The position numbers were made by a program, and so were the translations under genes. The notes under the pieces are model-generated. The model saw only the letters and a program-made list of their open reading frames with translations, was not told where the DNA came from and ran no database searches. A stretch of DNA of 64,000 nucleotides from Thermotoga neapolitana DSM 4359 (GTDB lineage: Bacteria; Thermotogota; Thermotogae; Thermotogales; Thermotogaceae), in assembly GCF_000018945.1 (NCBI RefSeq), contig NC_011978.1, positions 1 through 64,000 on the forward strand, given 5' to 3'. Below are positions 36,611 through 42,904 of this stretch, piece by piece (position 1 is the first letter of the stretch; the number at the start of each line of letters is the position of its first letter).

Positions 36611-36671
36611 TTCGAATTTATCTACCTCATTCGATAAAAACGTACGAATTTATCGAATTGGTTCGATAAAT
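36611..36671. promoter_or_regulatory. Two 22-bp operator-like dyads in the divergent gap
   Basis: The second element, TTTATCGAA-N4-TTCGATAAA (36649-36670), is a perfect 9-bp inverted repeat. The first (36617-36638) has the same right arm TTCGATAAA and a partial left arm TTTATC. They start 32 bp apart, about three helical turns, and each is preceded by CGAA. They overlap the expected -35 region of the DUF4143 gene. Confidence 0.7.
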
Positions 36672-36713
36672 ATTGACGTGTTTGATTTTCAAGTCACGTC
36701 CGCCTGAGAAAGC

Positions 36714-36784
36714 TGTCGAACCTGTCCGGTGTCTGTCGAGTTTGTCGACGGTGTCGAGACGGTAACAGGAATTTGTAGTATAAT
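36714..36784 (+). promoter_or_regulatory. Left TGTCGA iteron-like array and -10 box of the AAA+ gene
   Basis: TGTCGA occurs at 36714, 36734, 36743 and 36752, with a variant TGTCCG at 36723, all in the same orientation at steps of 9-11 bp, about one helical turn. TATAAT at 36779-36784 follows and no -35 hexamer is present, so the array occupies the place of an activator or operator site. The same array recurs after the gene at 37983-38026. Confidence 0.75.
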
Positions 36785-36819
36785 CTAAACAAAACAGAAA
36801 ATAATACAGGGGTGATTTT

Positions 36820-37977
36820 GTGAAGCAAACGGTGGCCGATCTTTTGAGTGTTCTGGTGGACAGACCGCTCAGAGAAGGCGAATCAGAGTACCTGGTGAAC
36901 AGGGCCAGGGAGATAAACTATCTGAACTCAATAGCACTTCATCAACCTTTTGGGATTGTTGGTGTTTCTGGAGAGACGGGCATTGGAAAAACGACGGTAC
37001 TCAACTTCGTGAACCCGGAAGGAGTATTCACGGTCAGGGTGAACATCTCGCTCAGAGACTCCATGGAGAGCATACTCTACGATCTTTTGCACAGTCTGGC
37101 GCTTTCCCTGGAGAAGGTGGAGGGAGTGTCGGATCTTGCAAAAGAGGTTAGAAAGTGGATAACGGATGAAGTTTCAACCATAAAGGGCTTTTCCCTTGGT
37201 GTTTCCTTTGGTGTGAACGCCAGCCTGACACACGAGAAATCGATCAGACCGAGGTTCAACTTCTTCGAAGCCAGAGAAAAACTCGGAGAACTGATAAAAC
37301 AGACGGTTCAGAGAAAGGGAAAATTCCTTCTGATCATAGACGAACTGGACAAGGAGAAGAAGGAAGACGTTCTCAGGGTGATAGATTCGATAAAGAACTT
37401 CATCATCATGGAGGATTTTGTCGTTATACTTTCTCTTCCCTTTTCGATATACCGCGAATACGCTGCCGACAGACTGAGATGGAACGAAGCAGGAAATCTG
37501 GAAAACATATTCACGGACATCGTTTTTGTTGAGACTCTGAAGAAACTTGAGATCAAAGAGTTGATCATCAAAAGGCTTGGATCTTACATTGAACTCATCG
37601 AAGACGGAGTGCTCGATATAGTGGCCGGTTTTTCCGATGGAAACCCAAGAGACGGCCTGTGGATATTGACAAAGGCGATCTACGACAACATTCACAAGGA
37701 ACTGTTGAGTAAAGAGGATCTGATCAACACGATCAACAGGACGATATCAGAGTACACCGGGCTGACTCTGAACCTGACAGAAAACCAGAAAAAGGCCATT
37801 CGAGTCCTGAGAGGTTCTGTCTACTCCAGAGAAAAGATCATAGAAACACTTCAGAAAGAGGGCTTCAAGCGAACAACGGCGTACTCAGTCATGGATCAAC
37901 TCCTTCAAAAGCGGATACTCCTTGTTGAAAAGGAAGGCTACAGGATCTCTGGAAAGTTCAGTTACATGGAGATCTGA
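36820..37977 (+). CDS. AAA+ ATPase with C-terminal winged helix, flanked by iteron-like arrays
   Basis: The 385-residue protein has Walker A GETGIGKTT (residues 51-59), Walker B FLLIIDELDKE (Asp174-Glu175), a sensor-like VVILSLPFSIYREY, an arginine-rich lid with GNPRDGLWILTKAI, and a C-terminal winged helix (about residues 322-385, LNLTENQKKAIRVL and YSREKIIETLQKEGFKRTTAYSVMDQL). This is the layout of Orc1/Cdc6-like and STAND-type ATPases that bind DNA. GTG 36820 follows AGGGGTGAT. The gene stands alone between two copies of the same TGTCGA array, its probable binding sites. A plasmid-type initiator, partition factor or autoregulated switch are all possible; I cannot choose. Confidence 0.8.
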   Translation: MKQTVADLLSVLVDRPLREGESEYLVNRAREINYLNSIALHQPFGIVGVSGETGIGKTTVLNFVNPEGVFTVRVNISLRDSMESILYDLLHSLALSLEKVEGVSDLAKEVRKWITDEVSTIKGFSLGVSFGVNASLTHEKSIRPRFNFFEAREKLGELIKQTVQRKGKFLLIIDELDKEKKEDVLRVIDSIKNFIIMEDFVVILSLPFSIYREYAADRLRWNEAGNLENIFTDIVFVETLKKLEIKELIIKRLGSYIELIEDGVLDIVAGFSDGNPRDGLWILTKAIYDNIHKELLSKEDLINTINRTISEYTGLTLNLTENQKKAIRVLRGSVYSREKIIETLQKEGFKRTTAYSVMDQLLQKRILLVEKEGYRISGKFSYMEI

Positions 37978-37982
37978 CGGTT

Positions 37983-38026
37983 TGTCGATCCCGTTCGATG
38001 TCTGTCGAGTTTGTCGAGGTTGTCGA
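37983..38026 (+). repeat. Right TGTCGA iteron-like array
   Basis: Five hexamers at 37983, 37993 (GTTCGA variant), 38003, 38012 and 38021 have steps of 10, 10, 9 and 9 bp. The tract TCTGTCGAGTTTGTCGA is identical in the left array (36732-36748). It begins 5 bp after the stop of the AAA+ gene, so the gene is bracketed by direct repeats about 1.27 kb apart. Confidence 0.78.
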
Positions 38027-38031
38027 GATTT

Positions 38032-38382
38032 CTATAACGCTTTATAAACAACCACTCCACCCTCGATCATCTTCGAGATGGTCTTTTCCATCTGTTTGTA
38101 TTCACTCAGAGAGTAGACGTGCGGTTCCAGTCCTTTCAATTTGATGGTCCTTTTCACGATTTTATAAGCGTCTTCTCTGAACGGGTCTTCGTACACGACA
38201 AGAAGATCGACATCGCTGAAGACGGTGAAATTTCCCTTCGCATAAGAGCCAAAAAGTACCACAAGTCTCACAGGAAGTTTCTTCAGGAGTTGTGGAAGGG
38301 AATTTCTGATGATTCCCAGGACCTTTTCCCTTTTATATTCTGGATAGAAGATCTTCGCAGAATCGGATGATCTTTTCAGCAT
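38032..38382 (-). CDS. Minimal nucleotidyltransferase (MNT domain), antitoxin-type
   Basis: The 116-residue protein has the nucleotidyltransferase core RLVVLFGSYAKGNF with Gly45-Ser46, and FSDVDLLVVYED with Asp57 and Asp59. A C-terminal part KMIEGGVVVYKAL completes the usual MNT fold. Together with the HEPN gene just upstream (overlap 50 nt) it forms a HEPN/MNT toxin-antitoxin-type pair, in which the MNT protein modifies or binds the HEPN ribonuclease. The true start may be downstream of ATG 38382, since the overlap is large. A decayed copy is at 34859. Confidence 0.8.
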   Translation of the reverse strand: MLKRSSDSAKIFYPEYKREKVLGIIRNSLPQLLKKLPVRLVVLFGSYAKGNFTVFSDVDLLVVYEDPFREDAYKIVKRTIKLKGLEPHVYSLSEYKQMEKTISKMIEGGVVVYKAL

Positions 38383-38593
38383 AGTTCACCAGCCTTTCGG
38401 CTTCAATTCTGGAATACCTGTTTCTGGGGGAGCCGGAAGGAAGGGCATCCGGATACCTTGTGGGGATACAAGCTTTGTCCAGTTCAAGGGCATGGTCCAT
38501 GAGTTCTTCAGGGATTTCAAAGTGTCTGGAAAGTTCTTCGAGCAGATCTGCTATGGAACGTTCCCATGCCTGTGCTCCCATTTTCTGGAACAC
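38333..38593 (-). CDS. HEPN-domain protein, probably N-terminally truncated
   Basis: The 86-residue frame from GTG 38593 covers the C-terminal helices of a HEPN protein: ERSIADLLEELSRHFEIPEE and DACIPTRYPDALP-like ACIPTRYPDALPSGSPRN, then EAERLVNYAEKI. The same frame stays open upstream to 38668 and encodes NHEKISTYFSSQQAAEKAVKA-like sequence, the first HEPN helix core (QQAAEKAVKAV), but has no ATG, GTG or TTG there, and about 25 residues of a usual HEPN protein are lost. It may start at a rare codon or be inactive. The R-x4-H ribonuclease motif is not evident, as in many HEPN proteins of this MNT-linked class. Confidence 0.65.
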   Translation of the reverse strand: MFQKMGAQAWERSIADLLEELSRHFEIPEELMDHALELDKACIPTRYPDALPSGSPRNRYSRIEAERLVNYAEKIIRFCEDLLSRI

Positions 38594-38656
38594 GGCTTTT
38601 ACGGCTTTTTCTGCTGCCTGTTGTGAAGAAAAGTAAGTAGAGATTTTCTCGTGATT

Positions 38657-38734
38657 ATTATAACCCCACTAGTTTGGAGATTTTGACCTATATGTAGGTC
38701 AAAATTGGGAAGATTTGACCTTTTGATAGGTCAA
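38657..38734 (-). promoter_or_regulatory. Promoter and two TTGACC/GGTCAA operators upstream of the HEPN/MNT pair
   Basis: A minus-strand TATAAT lies at 38657-38662. Upstream of it is a perfect 10-bp dyad TTTTGACCTA-TATG-TAGGTCAAAA-type (38681-38704) and a second TTGACC-N8-GGTCAA (38715-38734), with centres 32 bp apart. The dyad covers the place of the -35 box, as expected for a repressor or activator site of a toxin-antitoxin operon. Confidence 0.72.
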
Positions 38735-38779
38735 TATGTGTTATAAAGCGGGAAAAGAAATACCCAGGGGTTGTTTCGG

Positions 38780-38887
38780 ATGCCCGAAAGATATCTTATA
38801 ACCTGGGATTTGCACACCGAACTCTCCCTGGATGGTGTGAAAATAAAAGTTCTGCCTGCCTATCTCTTTTTGCTCGACGCGGTTTGA
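38780..38887 (+). CDS. Possible small protein or gene fragment (35 residues)
   Basis: ATG 38780 follows AGGGG and opens a 35-codon frame reading MPERYLITWDLHTELSLDG, then VKIKVLPAYLFLLDAV. The periodic hydrophobic pattern looks protein-like, but I recognise no family and the frame ends early. It may be the N-terminal stub of a deleted gene. The rest of 38735-38982 shows nothing else. Confidence 0.25.
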   Translation: MPERYLITWDLHTELSLDGVKIKVLPAYLFLLDAV

Positions 38888-38982
38888 TGTTTGTTTCAAT
38901 ATCTTTCAAATAGGTAATATACGTTGAGATGTCAGTGTTTTTACTTTTACACATTGTAAAATAAAATTTTCCGTTAATTAAA

Positions 38983-39513
38983 GTGAGAACTGTTGTTTTA
39001 ATGCTCTTCGGGGTGGCTCTTCTGGGAAACGAAGTGTGGTTTTTCTTCGATCCTGTATTTTCTGTCCTTCCATGAATCATTGAAGGAAGTGGTGGTTTCA
39101 CCGGCGGTGTGGAGTTCTCTGTGTCAAACACGGACACTGTTCTCATCCGCGGAATTGGATACACAGCGTCTATGTCTGATCCTTCGAACATCGAAATCTT
39201 GGCTTTTGGAGGGGAGATTTCGTACAATCGATATTTCAAAGAAGTTTTCAACGGAGGATATGTTGGTGTGTCACTTGGTTATTCTTTGATAACATACAAA
39301 CTCAACGACACATCTCTTAACATTCACGCGCCTGTTTTTGGTGGATCACTTGGTTACAAAATAAGATTCAACCATGTGTACATCAACCCTTACATCGATT
39401 ATAGTTACTACTTCCTCATCTGGAATGAATCAGACCTGGAAGAAGACATTTCTCTTCCAAATATTTTCATGGAAGGCTTTGGATTTGGTATAAACCTGGG
39501 AGTACAATTTTGA
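38983..39513 (+). pseudogene. Outer-membrane beta-barrel gene with in-frame TGA
   Basis: A single frame from GTG 38983 to 39513 encodes a hydrophobic signal-like start (VVLMLFGVALLGNEVWFFF), an in-frame TGA at 39073-39075 (codon 31), and then a beta-barrel of about 145 residues: SGGFTGGVEFSV, GEISYNRYF, GGYVGVSLGYSLITY, GGSLGYKIRF, YINPYIDYSYYF and a terminal FGINLGVQF ending in Phe. Apart from the TGA the frame is open, so one point mutation (CGA to TGA would do) may have inactivated it. Internal starts (39109 or later) would lack a signal peptide. Confidence 0.7.
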
Positions 39514-39564
39514 AGGTTAGATCAGTATCCTTCGCCTCTGTCTGAATTAAACATAGGGCATTCG

Positions 39565-39594
39565 ACCCCCTGGCATCTGTCAGGGGGTTTTTGT
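39565..39594 (+). terminator. Terminator after the barrel pseudogene
   Basis: The stem CCCCCTG/CAGGGGG with an 8-nt loop GCATCTGT is followed by TTTTTG. It lies 52 bp after the barrel stop. Confidence 0.82.
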
Positions 39595-39657
39595 TTACCT
39601 GGAGATGGGCTTTTCACAGTGGACGGTGAAGATCCAGAGCGTTTCTCATGCCAGCAG

Positions 39658-39718
39658 GGTACGCTAAAGACCCAACCACCAGATCTCTTCCCGCATTTCT
39701 CGTCACCTAGCAAGCATG
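39658..39718 (-). repeat. Left copy of a diverged repeat that flanks the ATPase/TOPRIM pair
   Basis: This tract, which begins GGGTACGCTAAAGACC, resembles 41618-41678, which begins GGGTACACTAAAAGCC. Read on the minus strand the two encode related peptides, LGDEKCGKRSGGWVFSVP and LGRWEIYERKPDDLAFSVP, so they may be fragments of one gene family. They lie just outside the two-gene ATPase/TOPRIM unit. The rest of 39595-39843 holds no supported gene. Confidence 0.45.
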
Positions 39719-39751
39719 AAACTGCTACTTCAGCCTGATTACTCTGAAAGG

Positions 39752-39784
39752 TTATAGTTCAGACTATTATATTTTGGACTATAA
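39752..39784. promoter_or_regulatory. Inverted repeat upstream of the ATPase/TOPRIM operon
   Basis: TTATAGTTC (39752-39760) and GGACTATAA (39776-39784) are inverted with one mismatch and a 15-bp spacer. They lie 80 bp before the ATPase start in an AT-rich tract and could be an operator. No clear promoter hexamers were assigned. Confidence 0.45.
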
Positions 39785-39864
39785 TTCCTATAAGTTGAGT
39801 TCTGCGGTTTGTTTTACCGACAATTGATTTATGTAGTAATATAGTGTTGAAGGGAGGAGGAAAT

Positions 39865-41082
39865 ATGTTTATTGAAAAGATAGAGGGAAAAAACTTCAAG
39901 AGTTTTGATGAACTAAAAGTCGATCTTGGGAATTTCAATGTTGTGATTGGCCCTAACGCTTCAGGAAAGTCAAATTTCATTCGCATTTTTGAGTTTCTAA
40001 GAGATATTGCCAACTTTGGCCTGGATAACGCAATATCCCTGCAGGGAGGGCATGAGTACATAAGAAACATGAAAATAGGTTCAACCCAGGATCTATCGCT
40101 AAAGGTAACTTCTTCTGAATCACAGTCGCAAAACAAAGAAATACCATCTTTTCTAGGGAACGGAGAAGTTTTAAAGATAGTAAAGATTGAGTACGAATTT
40201 TGCTTGCGGTTTGACCAAAAGACATGGTGTAGAGTAACAAAAGAAGAATTGAAACAAGATCTTAAAATTTTTACAAGAAAAGATCAGACAGATGTTTTTT
40301 TAAAAGTTCTTCGGAAAAACGGAAAATTGAACTACCAGATAGAGGTACCAGATTCTAATTACAAAAAGATGGTCGAAAATACGCTCTTTTTATTGAAAGA
40401 AAATATACCAGAAAATTCTCTTTTGATGGAAACTCCTTTATTCAGGTTCCTGACCCCACTTGGTGATATATTCAGAGAGATCGCAATTTACGACTTCGAT
40501 CCAAAACTGTCAAAAAAGGCTATTCCTATTACAGGGAAAGCCGAACTGGAAGAGAATGGCCAGAACTTACCAATAGTGGTTAAGAAAATACTGGAAAACG
40601 AAGAAAGCCGAAAAAAGTTTTTCAATCTTGTAAAAGACCTTCTTCCTTTTGTGGAAAGCCTTGATATAGAAAAACTTGTAGATAAATCTCTGTTGTTCAA
40701 GATACGAGAAAATTACTTTGAAGACTACATACCGGCACCTTTGATTTCTGATGGGACAATCAATATAATTGCCCTTGTTCTCGTTTTGTATTTCGAAAAG
40801 AAACGTGTGGTGATCATAGAAGAGCCAGAAAGAAACATTCACCCCTACCTTGTTTCCAAGATAGTAGATATGATGAAAGATGCTTCTCGTCAAAAGCAGA
40901 TAATAATCACCACACACAATCCGGAGTTTGTGAAGTATGCAGGTCTAGAAAACTTGCTCTTTGTCTTTCGTGATGAAAAGGGTTTTTCGAGGATTGAAAG
41001 ACCCGCAAATAAAAAAGAGGTAGAGGTATTTCTCAAGAACGAAATAGGTATAGATGAACTCTATGTCCAGAATTTACTGTGA
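39865..41082 (+). CDS. OLD/RecF-like AAA ATPase of a probable defence pair
   Basis: The 405-residue protein is an ABC-type ATPase of the AAA_15/AAA_21 group: N-terminal FIEKIEGKNFKSFDEL, Walker A GPNASGKSN (residues 29-37), a divergent middle with a coiled stretch, PLISDGTINIIALVLVLYF in place of the LSGGQ signature, Walker B VVIIEEPERNIHP (Glu319-Glu320) and the switch ITTHNPEFVKYA. Such ATPases are paired with nucleases in systems like PARIS, Gabija, AbiL and Septu. ATG 39865 follows GGGAGGAGG. The TOPRIM-like partner starts 9 nt after its stop. Confidence 0.85.
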   Translation: MFIEKIEGKNFKSFDELKVDLGNFNVVIGPNASGKSNFIRIFEFLRDIANFGLDNAISLQGGHEYIRNMKIGSTQDLSLKVTSSESQSQNKEIPSFLGNGEVLKIVKIEYEFCLRFDQKTWCRVTKEELKQDLKIFTRKDQTDVFLKVLRKNGKLNYQIEVPDSNYKKMVENTLFLLKENIPENSLLMETPLFRFLTPLGDIFREIAIYDFDPKLSKKAIPITGKAELEENGQNLPIVVKKILENEESRKKFFNLVKDLLPFVESLDIEKLVDKSLLFKIRENYFEDYIPAPLISDGTINIIALVLVLYFEKKRVVIIEEPERNIHPYLVSKIVDMMKDASRQKQIIITTHNPEFVKYAGLENLLFVFRDEKGFSRIERPANKKEVEVFLKNEIGIDELYVQNLL

Positions 41083-41091
41083 GGTTCAAGC

Positions 41092-41610
41092 ATGCTCCTG
41101 ATCATATTTGTTGAAGGAAATGATGATGAAAGATTCTTTGAAAGAATTGTGGTGCCAGTTTTGAAGAAAAAATTTGATAGTGTGAAATTGGTAAAATACG
41201 CTCAGATGAAAAAAGAGCGGCTTGAGAGTTATATACGTTCCATCACAAGTGCTGGATGGGATTACATTTATGTAACTGATATGGACGATTCACCATGTGT
41301 AACTGCGAGAAAGCAACAAATACAGAATTATTTGCCCAATATAGATCCAAAAAGGGTTGTCGTTGTTATCAGAGAGATAGAAAGCTGGTATCTTGCTGGA
41401 TTGAACAAAGACAAATCTCGAGATTTAAAAATCAAAGAAAGAAAATTAAAAAACACCGAAAATATAACAAAGGAACAATTCAACCGTTTGATCCCAGAGA
41501 AATATTCTAGAATAAACTTTATGATCGAATTGCTTGAAAACTTTTCCATAGAAACAGCCAAACAAAAAAACAGATCTTTCAAGTATTTTGTCGAAAAATT
41601 CTGTTCCTAA
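41092..41610 (+). CDS. TOPRIM-like (DUF4276-type) nuclease partner
   Basis: The 172-residue protein has a TOPRIM-type core: IIFVEGNDDERFFE with Glu8, then YIYVTDMDDSP with Asp63 and Asp65, the E and DxD metal ligands of TOPRIM domains. VVVIREIESWYLAGL matches the I-E-S/T-W-Y/F-LA motif of DUF4276/RloB-like proteins found next to AAA ATPases in abortive-infection loci. It probably cuts nucleic acid (DNA or tRNA) when released by the ATPase. It is in the same operon as the ATPase. The C-terminal third is lysine-rich. Confidence 0.78.
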   Translation: MLLIIFVEGNDDERFFERIVVPVLKKKFDSVKLVKYAQMKKERLESYIRSITSAGWDYIYVTDMDDSPCVTARKQQIQNYLPNIDPKRVVVVIREIESWYLAGLNKDKSRDLKIKERKLKNTENITKEQFNRLIPEKYSRINFMIELLENFSIETAKQKNRSFKYFVEKFCS

Positions 41611-41617
41611 CACCTAT

Positions 41618-41678
41618 GGGGTACACTAAAAGCCAGGTCATCAGGTTTTCGTTCATATATTTCCCATCGCCCAAGCAT
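41618..41678 (-). repeat. Right copy of the repeat that flanks the ATPase/TOPRIM pair
   Basis: This is the counterpart of 39658-39718 and starts 8 bp after the TOPRIM stop. Similarity is clearest at the start (GGGTACxCTAAA), in TTTC/TTCCC blocks and in AAGCAT at the end. The minus-strand frame begins at ATG in AAGCAT-complement and reads LGRWEIYERK. 41679-41819 shows no gene. Confidence 0.42.
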
Positions 41679-41819
41679 ATTGTGTATCGTTGTTTCATAA
41701 CAGTATCCCGACAGAGTGGATGATTGGACTCTGCAACACGGTCATTGAATAGCAGCACTAACTTTTTCCGTTTTCAAGCGTTTTGATTCATTCTTCTCCA
41801 ACAACTGTGCTGATATTTT

Positions 41820-42830
41820 CTAGCTTTCAAGGCTGATGGCTTCAAGGCTGGAGAGATTCTCTTTCAGAACCCTGAGGATATCGTTGAGGGATTTGAGTAT
41901 TGATAGTGCTTTCTTCAATTTTTCTCGAAGTTTTTCAGATTCTGCCTGTGCTTTTTCAACTTCCCTGGTTAGAGTTTCTGAAAGGATTTTCAGCTGTTCG
42001 TCTTTTTCCTTCAAAGCCTCCTGAAGGGTGGTCAGTGAGCTCTGGTAAGTTTCTACCAGAGTTTCCAGCTCGTTCATTCGCTCCAGCTGAGTTTTGGCCT
42101 GAGATAGCTGTTCATCCCTTTTTCGAATCTCTTCTTTCAGAATTGTGATGGTGGACTCTGCTGTCTCAAGACGCTTTTTCAGATCTTTGTTTTCCTTGAA
42201 AATCTCCGTTATCGTAGCCGGTGCACTTGCAAGCGAAGCAAGAATGGTGATCTCCTCGTTCTTCGCATCGAGTAGATTTTCCAGATCCTGGATTTGATTT
42301 TTCAGGTTGAGAATATGCTGATCCTTTTCTGCTATTTTTTGATCTTTCTCTTCTAGCAGGCTTTTCAGGAAAGACACAGACGCGGTGAGAGTTGTGATCC
42401 GATCTTCCAGGTCAGACTCACGATCTTGAAGTTCTGTTATTTTTTGATCTTTTTCTTTCAGCAGGCCTTCTAGGGAAGACACAGATGCAGTGAGGGTCGT
42501 GATCCGATCTTCCAGGTCTCCTATGGTCTGTTCTTTGTTTGAAAGTTGGTCTTTAAGATCTTCAATCTGGCTCTCCAGTTCACTCACTTTCTGCCTCAGA
42601 CTTTTAACATAACTTTCGTTTCGCTGAATCACAGATCTCAATTGCTCAAATTCACTTTTTGAAATGTCCACGTAGTCATCGTGTCCCACCCACGTATGAA
42701 GTTCTGAATCAAGCATATAGTGGATTTCATAGGACCTGTTCGCTGAAAAATCCAGAACGGAGAATGTTCCCCTTGCAAAAAGTATCAGAGAGATCAGTAA
42801 AAAAAGCACACCAGACACTTTCATCCTCAT
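41820..42830 (-). CDS. Exported or membrane-anchored coiled-coil protein with internal repeat
   Basis: This protein of 336 residues has one N-terminal membrane segment or signal (KVSGVLFLLISLILFARG), a short globular part (SYEIHYMLDSELHTWVGHD), and then a coiled coil for the remaining 260 residues with heptads rich in Leu, Glu, Lys and Gln. A block of about 36 residues is duplicated: DLEDRITTLTASVS, then SLEGLLKEKDQKI, returns as DLEDRITTLTASVS, FLKSLLEEKDQKI. ATG 42830 follows GGGGGGATC. No enzymatic domain is visible. An envelope spacer or filament is possible. It faces away from the HD-GYP gene across 74 bp. Confidence 0.72.
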   Translation of the reverse strand: MRMKVSGVLFLLISLILFARGTFSVLDFSANRSYEIHYMLDSELHTWVGHDDYVDISKSEFEQLRSVIQRNESYVKSLRQKVSELESQIEDLKDQLSNKEQTIGDLEDRITTLTASVSSLEGLLKEKDQKITELQDRESDLEDRITTLTASVSFLKSLLEEKDQKIAEKDQHILNLKNQIQDLENLLDAKNEEITILASLASAPATITEIFKENKDLKKRLETAESTITILKEEIRKRDEQLSQAKTQLERMNELETLVETYQSSLTTLQEALKEKDEQLKILSETLTREVEKAQAESEKLREKLKKALSILKSLNDILRVLKENLSSLEAISLES

Positions 42831-42904
42831 GTTGATCCCCCCTGAACTCGATATCACCGATATTATATAATTGTCCTGGAAACTTCCCTGCAACGAGGTG
42901 AAAA

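Noticed and set aside
36714-38026. The TGTCGA arrays taken as transposon ends
   Set aside because: They are direct, not inverted, and no transposase or target duplication is seen. The ATPase lacks transposase-type partners.
36714-38026. The TGTCGA arrays taken as a short CRISPR
   Set aside because: The units are 9-11 bp apart with no spacers of uniform 30-40 bp, and no repeat of the known Thermotoga CRISPR type was found anywhere in the window.
38796-39251. A 151-codon minus-strand frame across the barrel pseudogene
   Set aside because: It lies antisense to a recognisable barrel sequence and has no start signal or domain.
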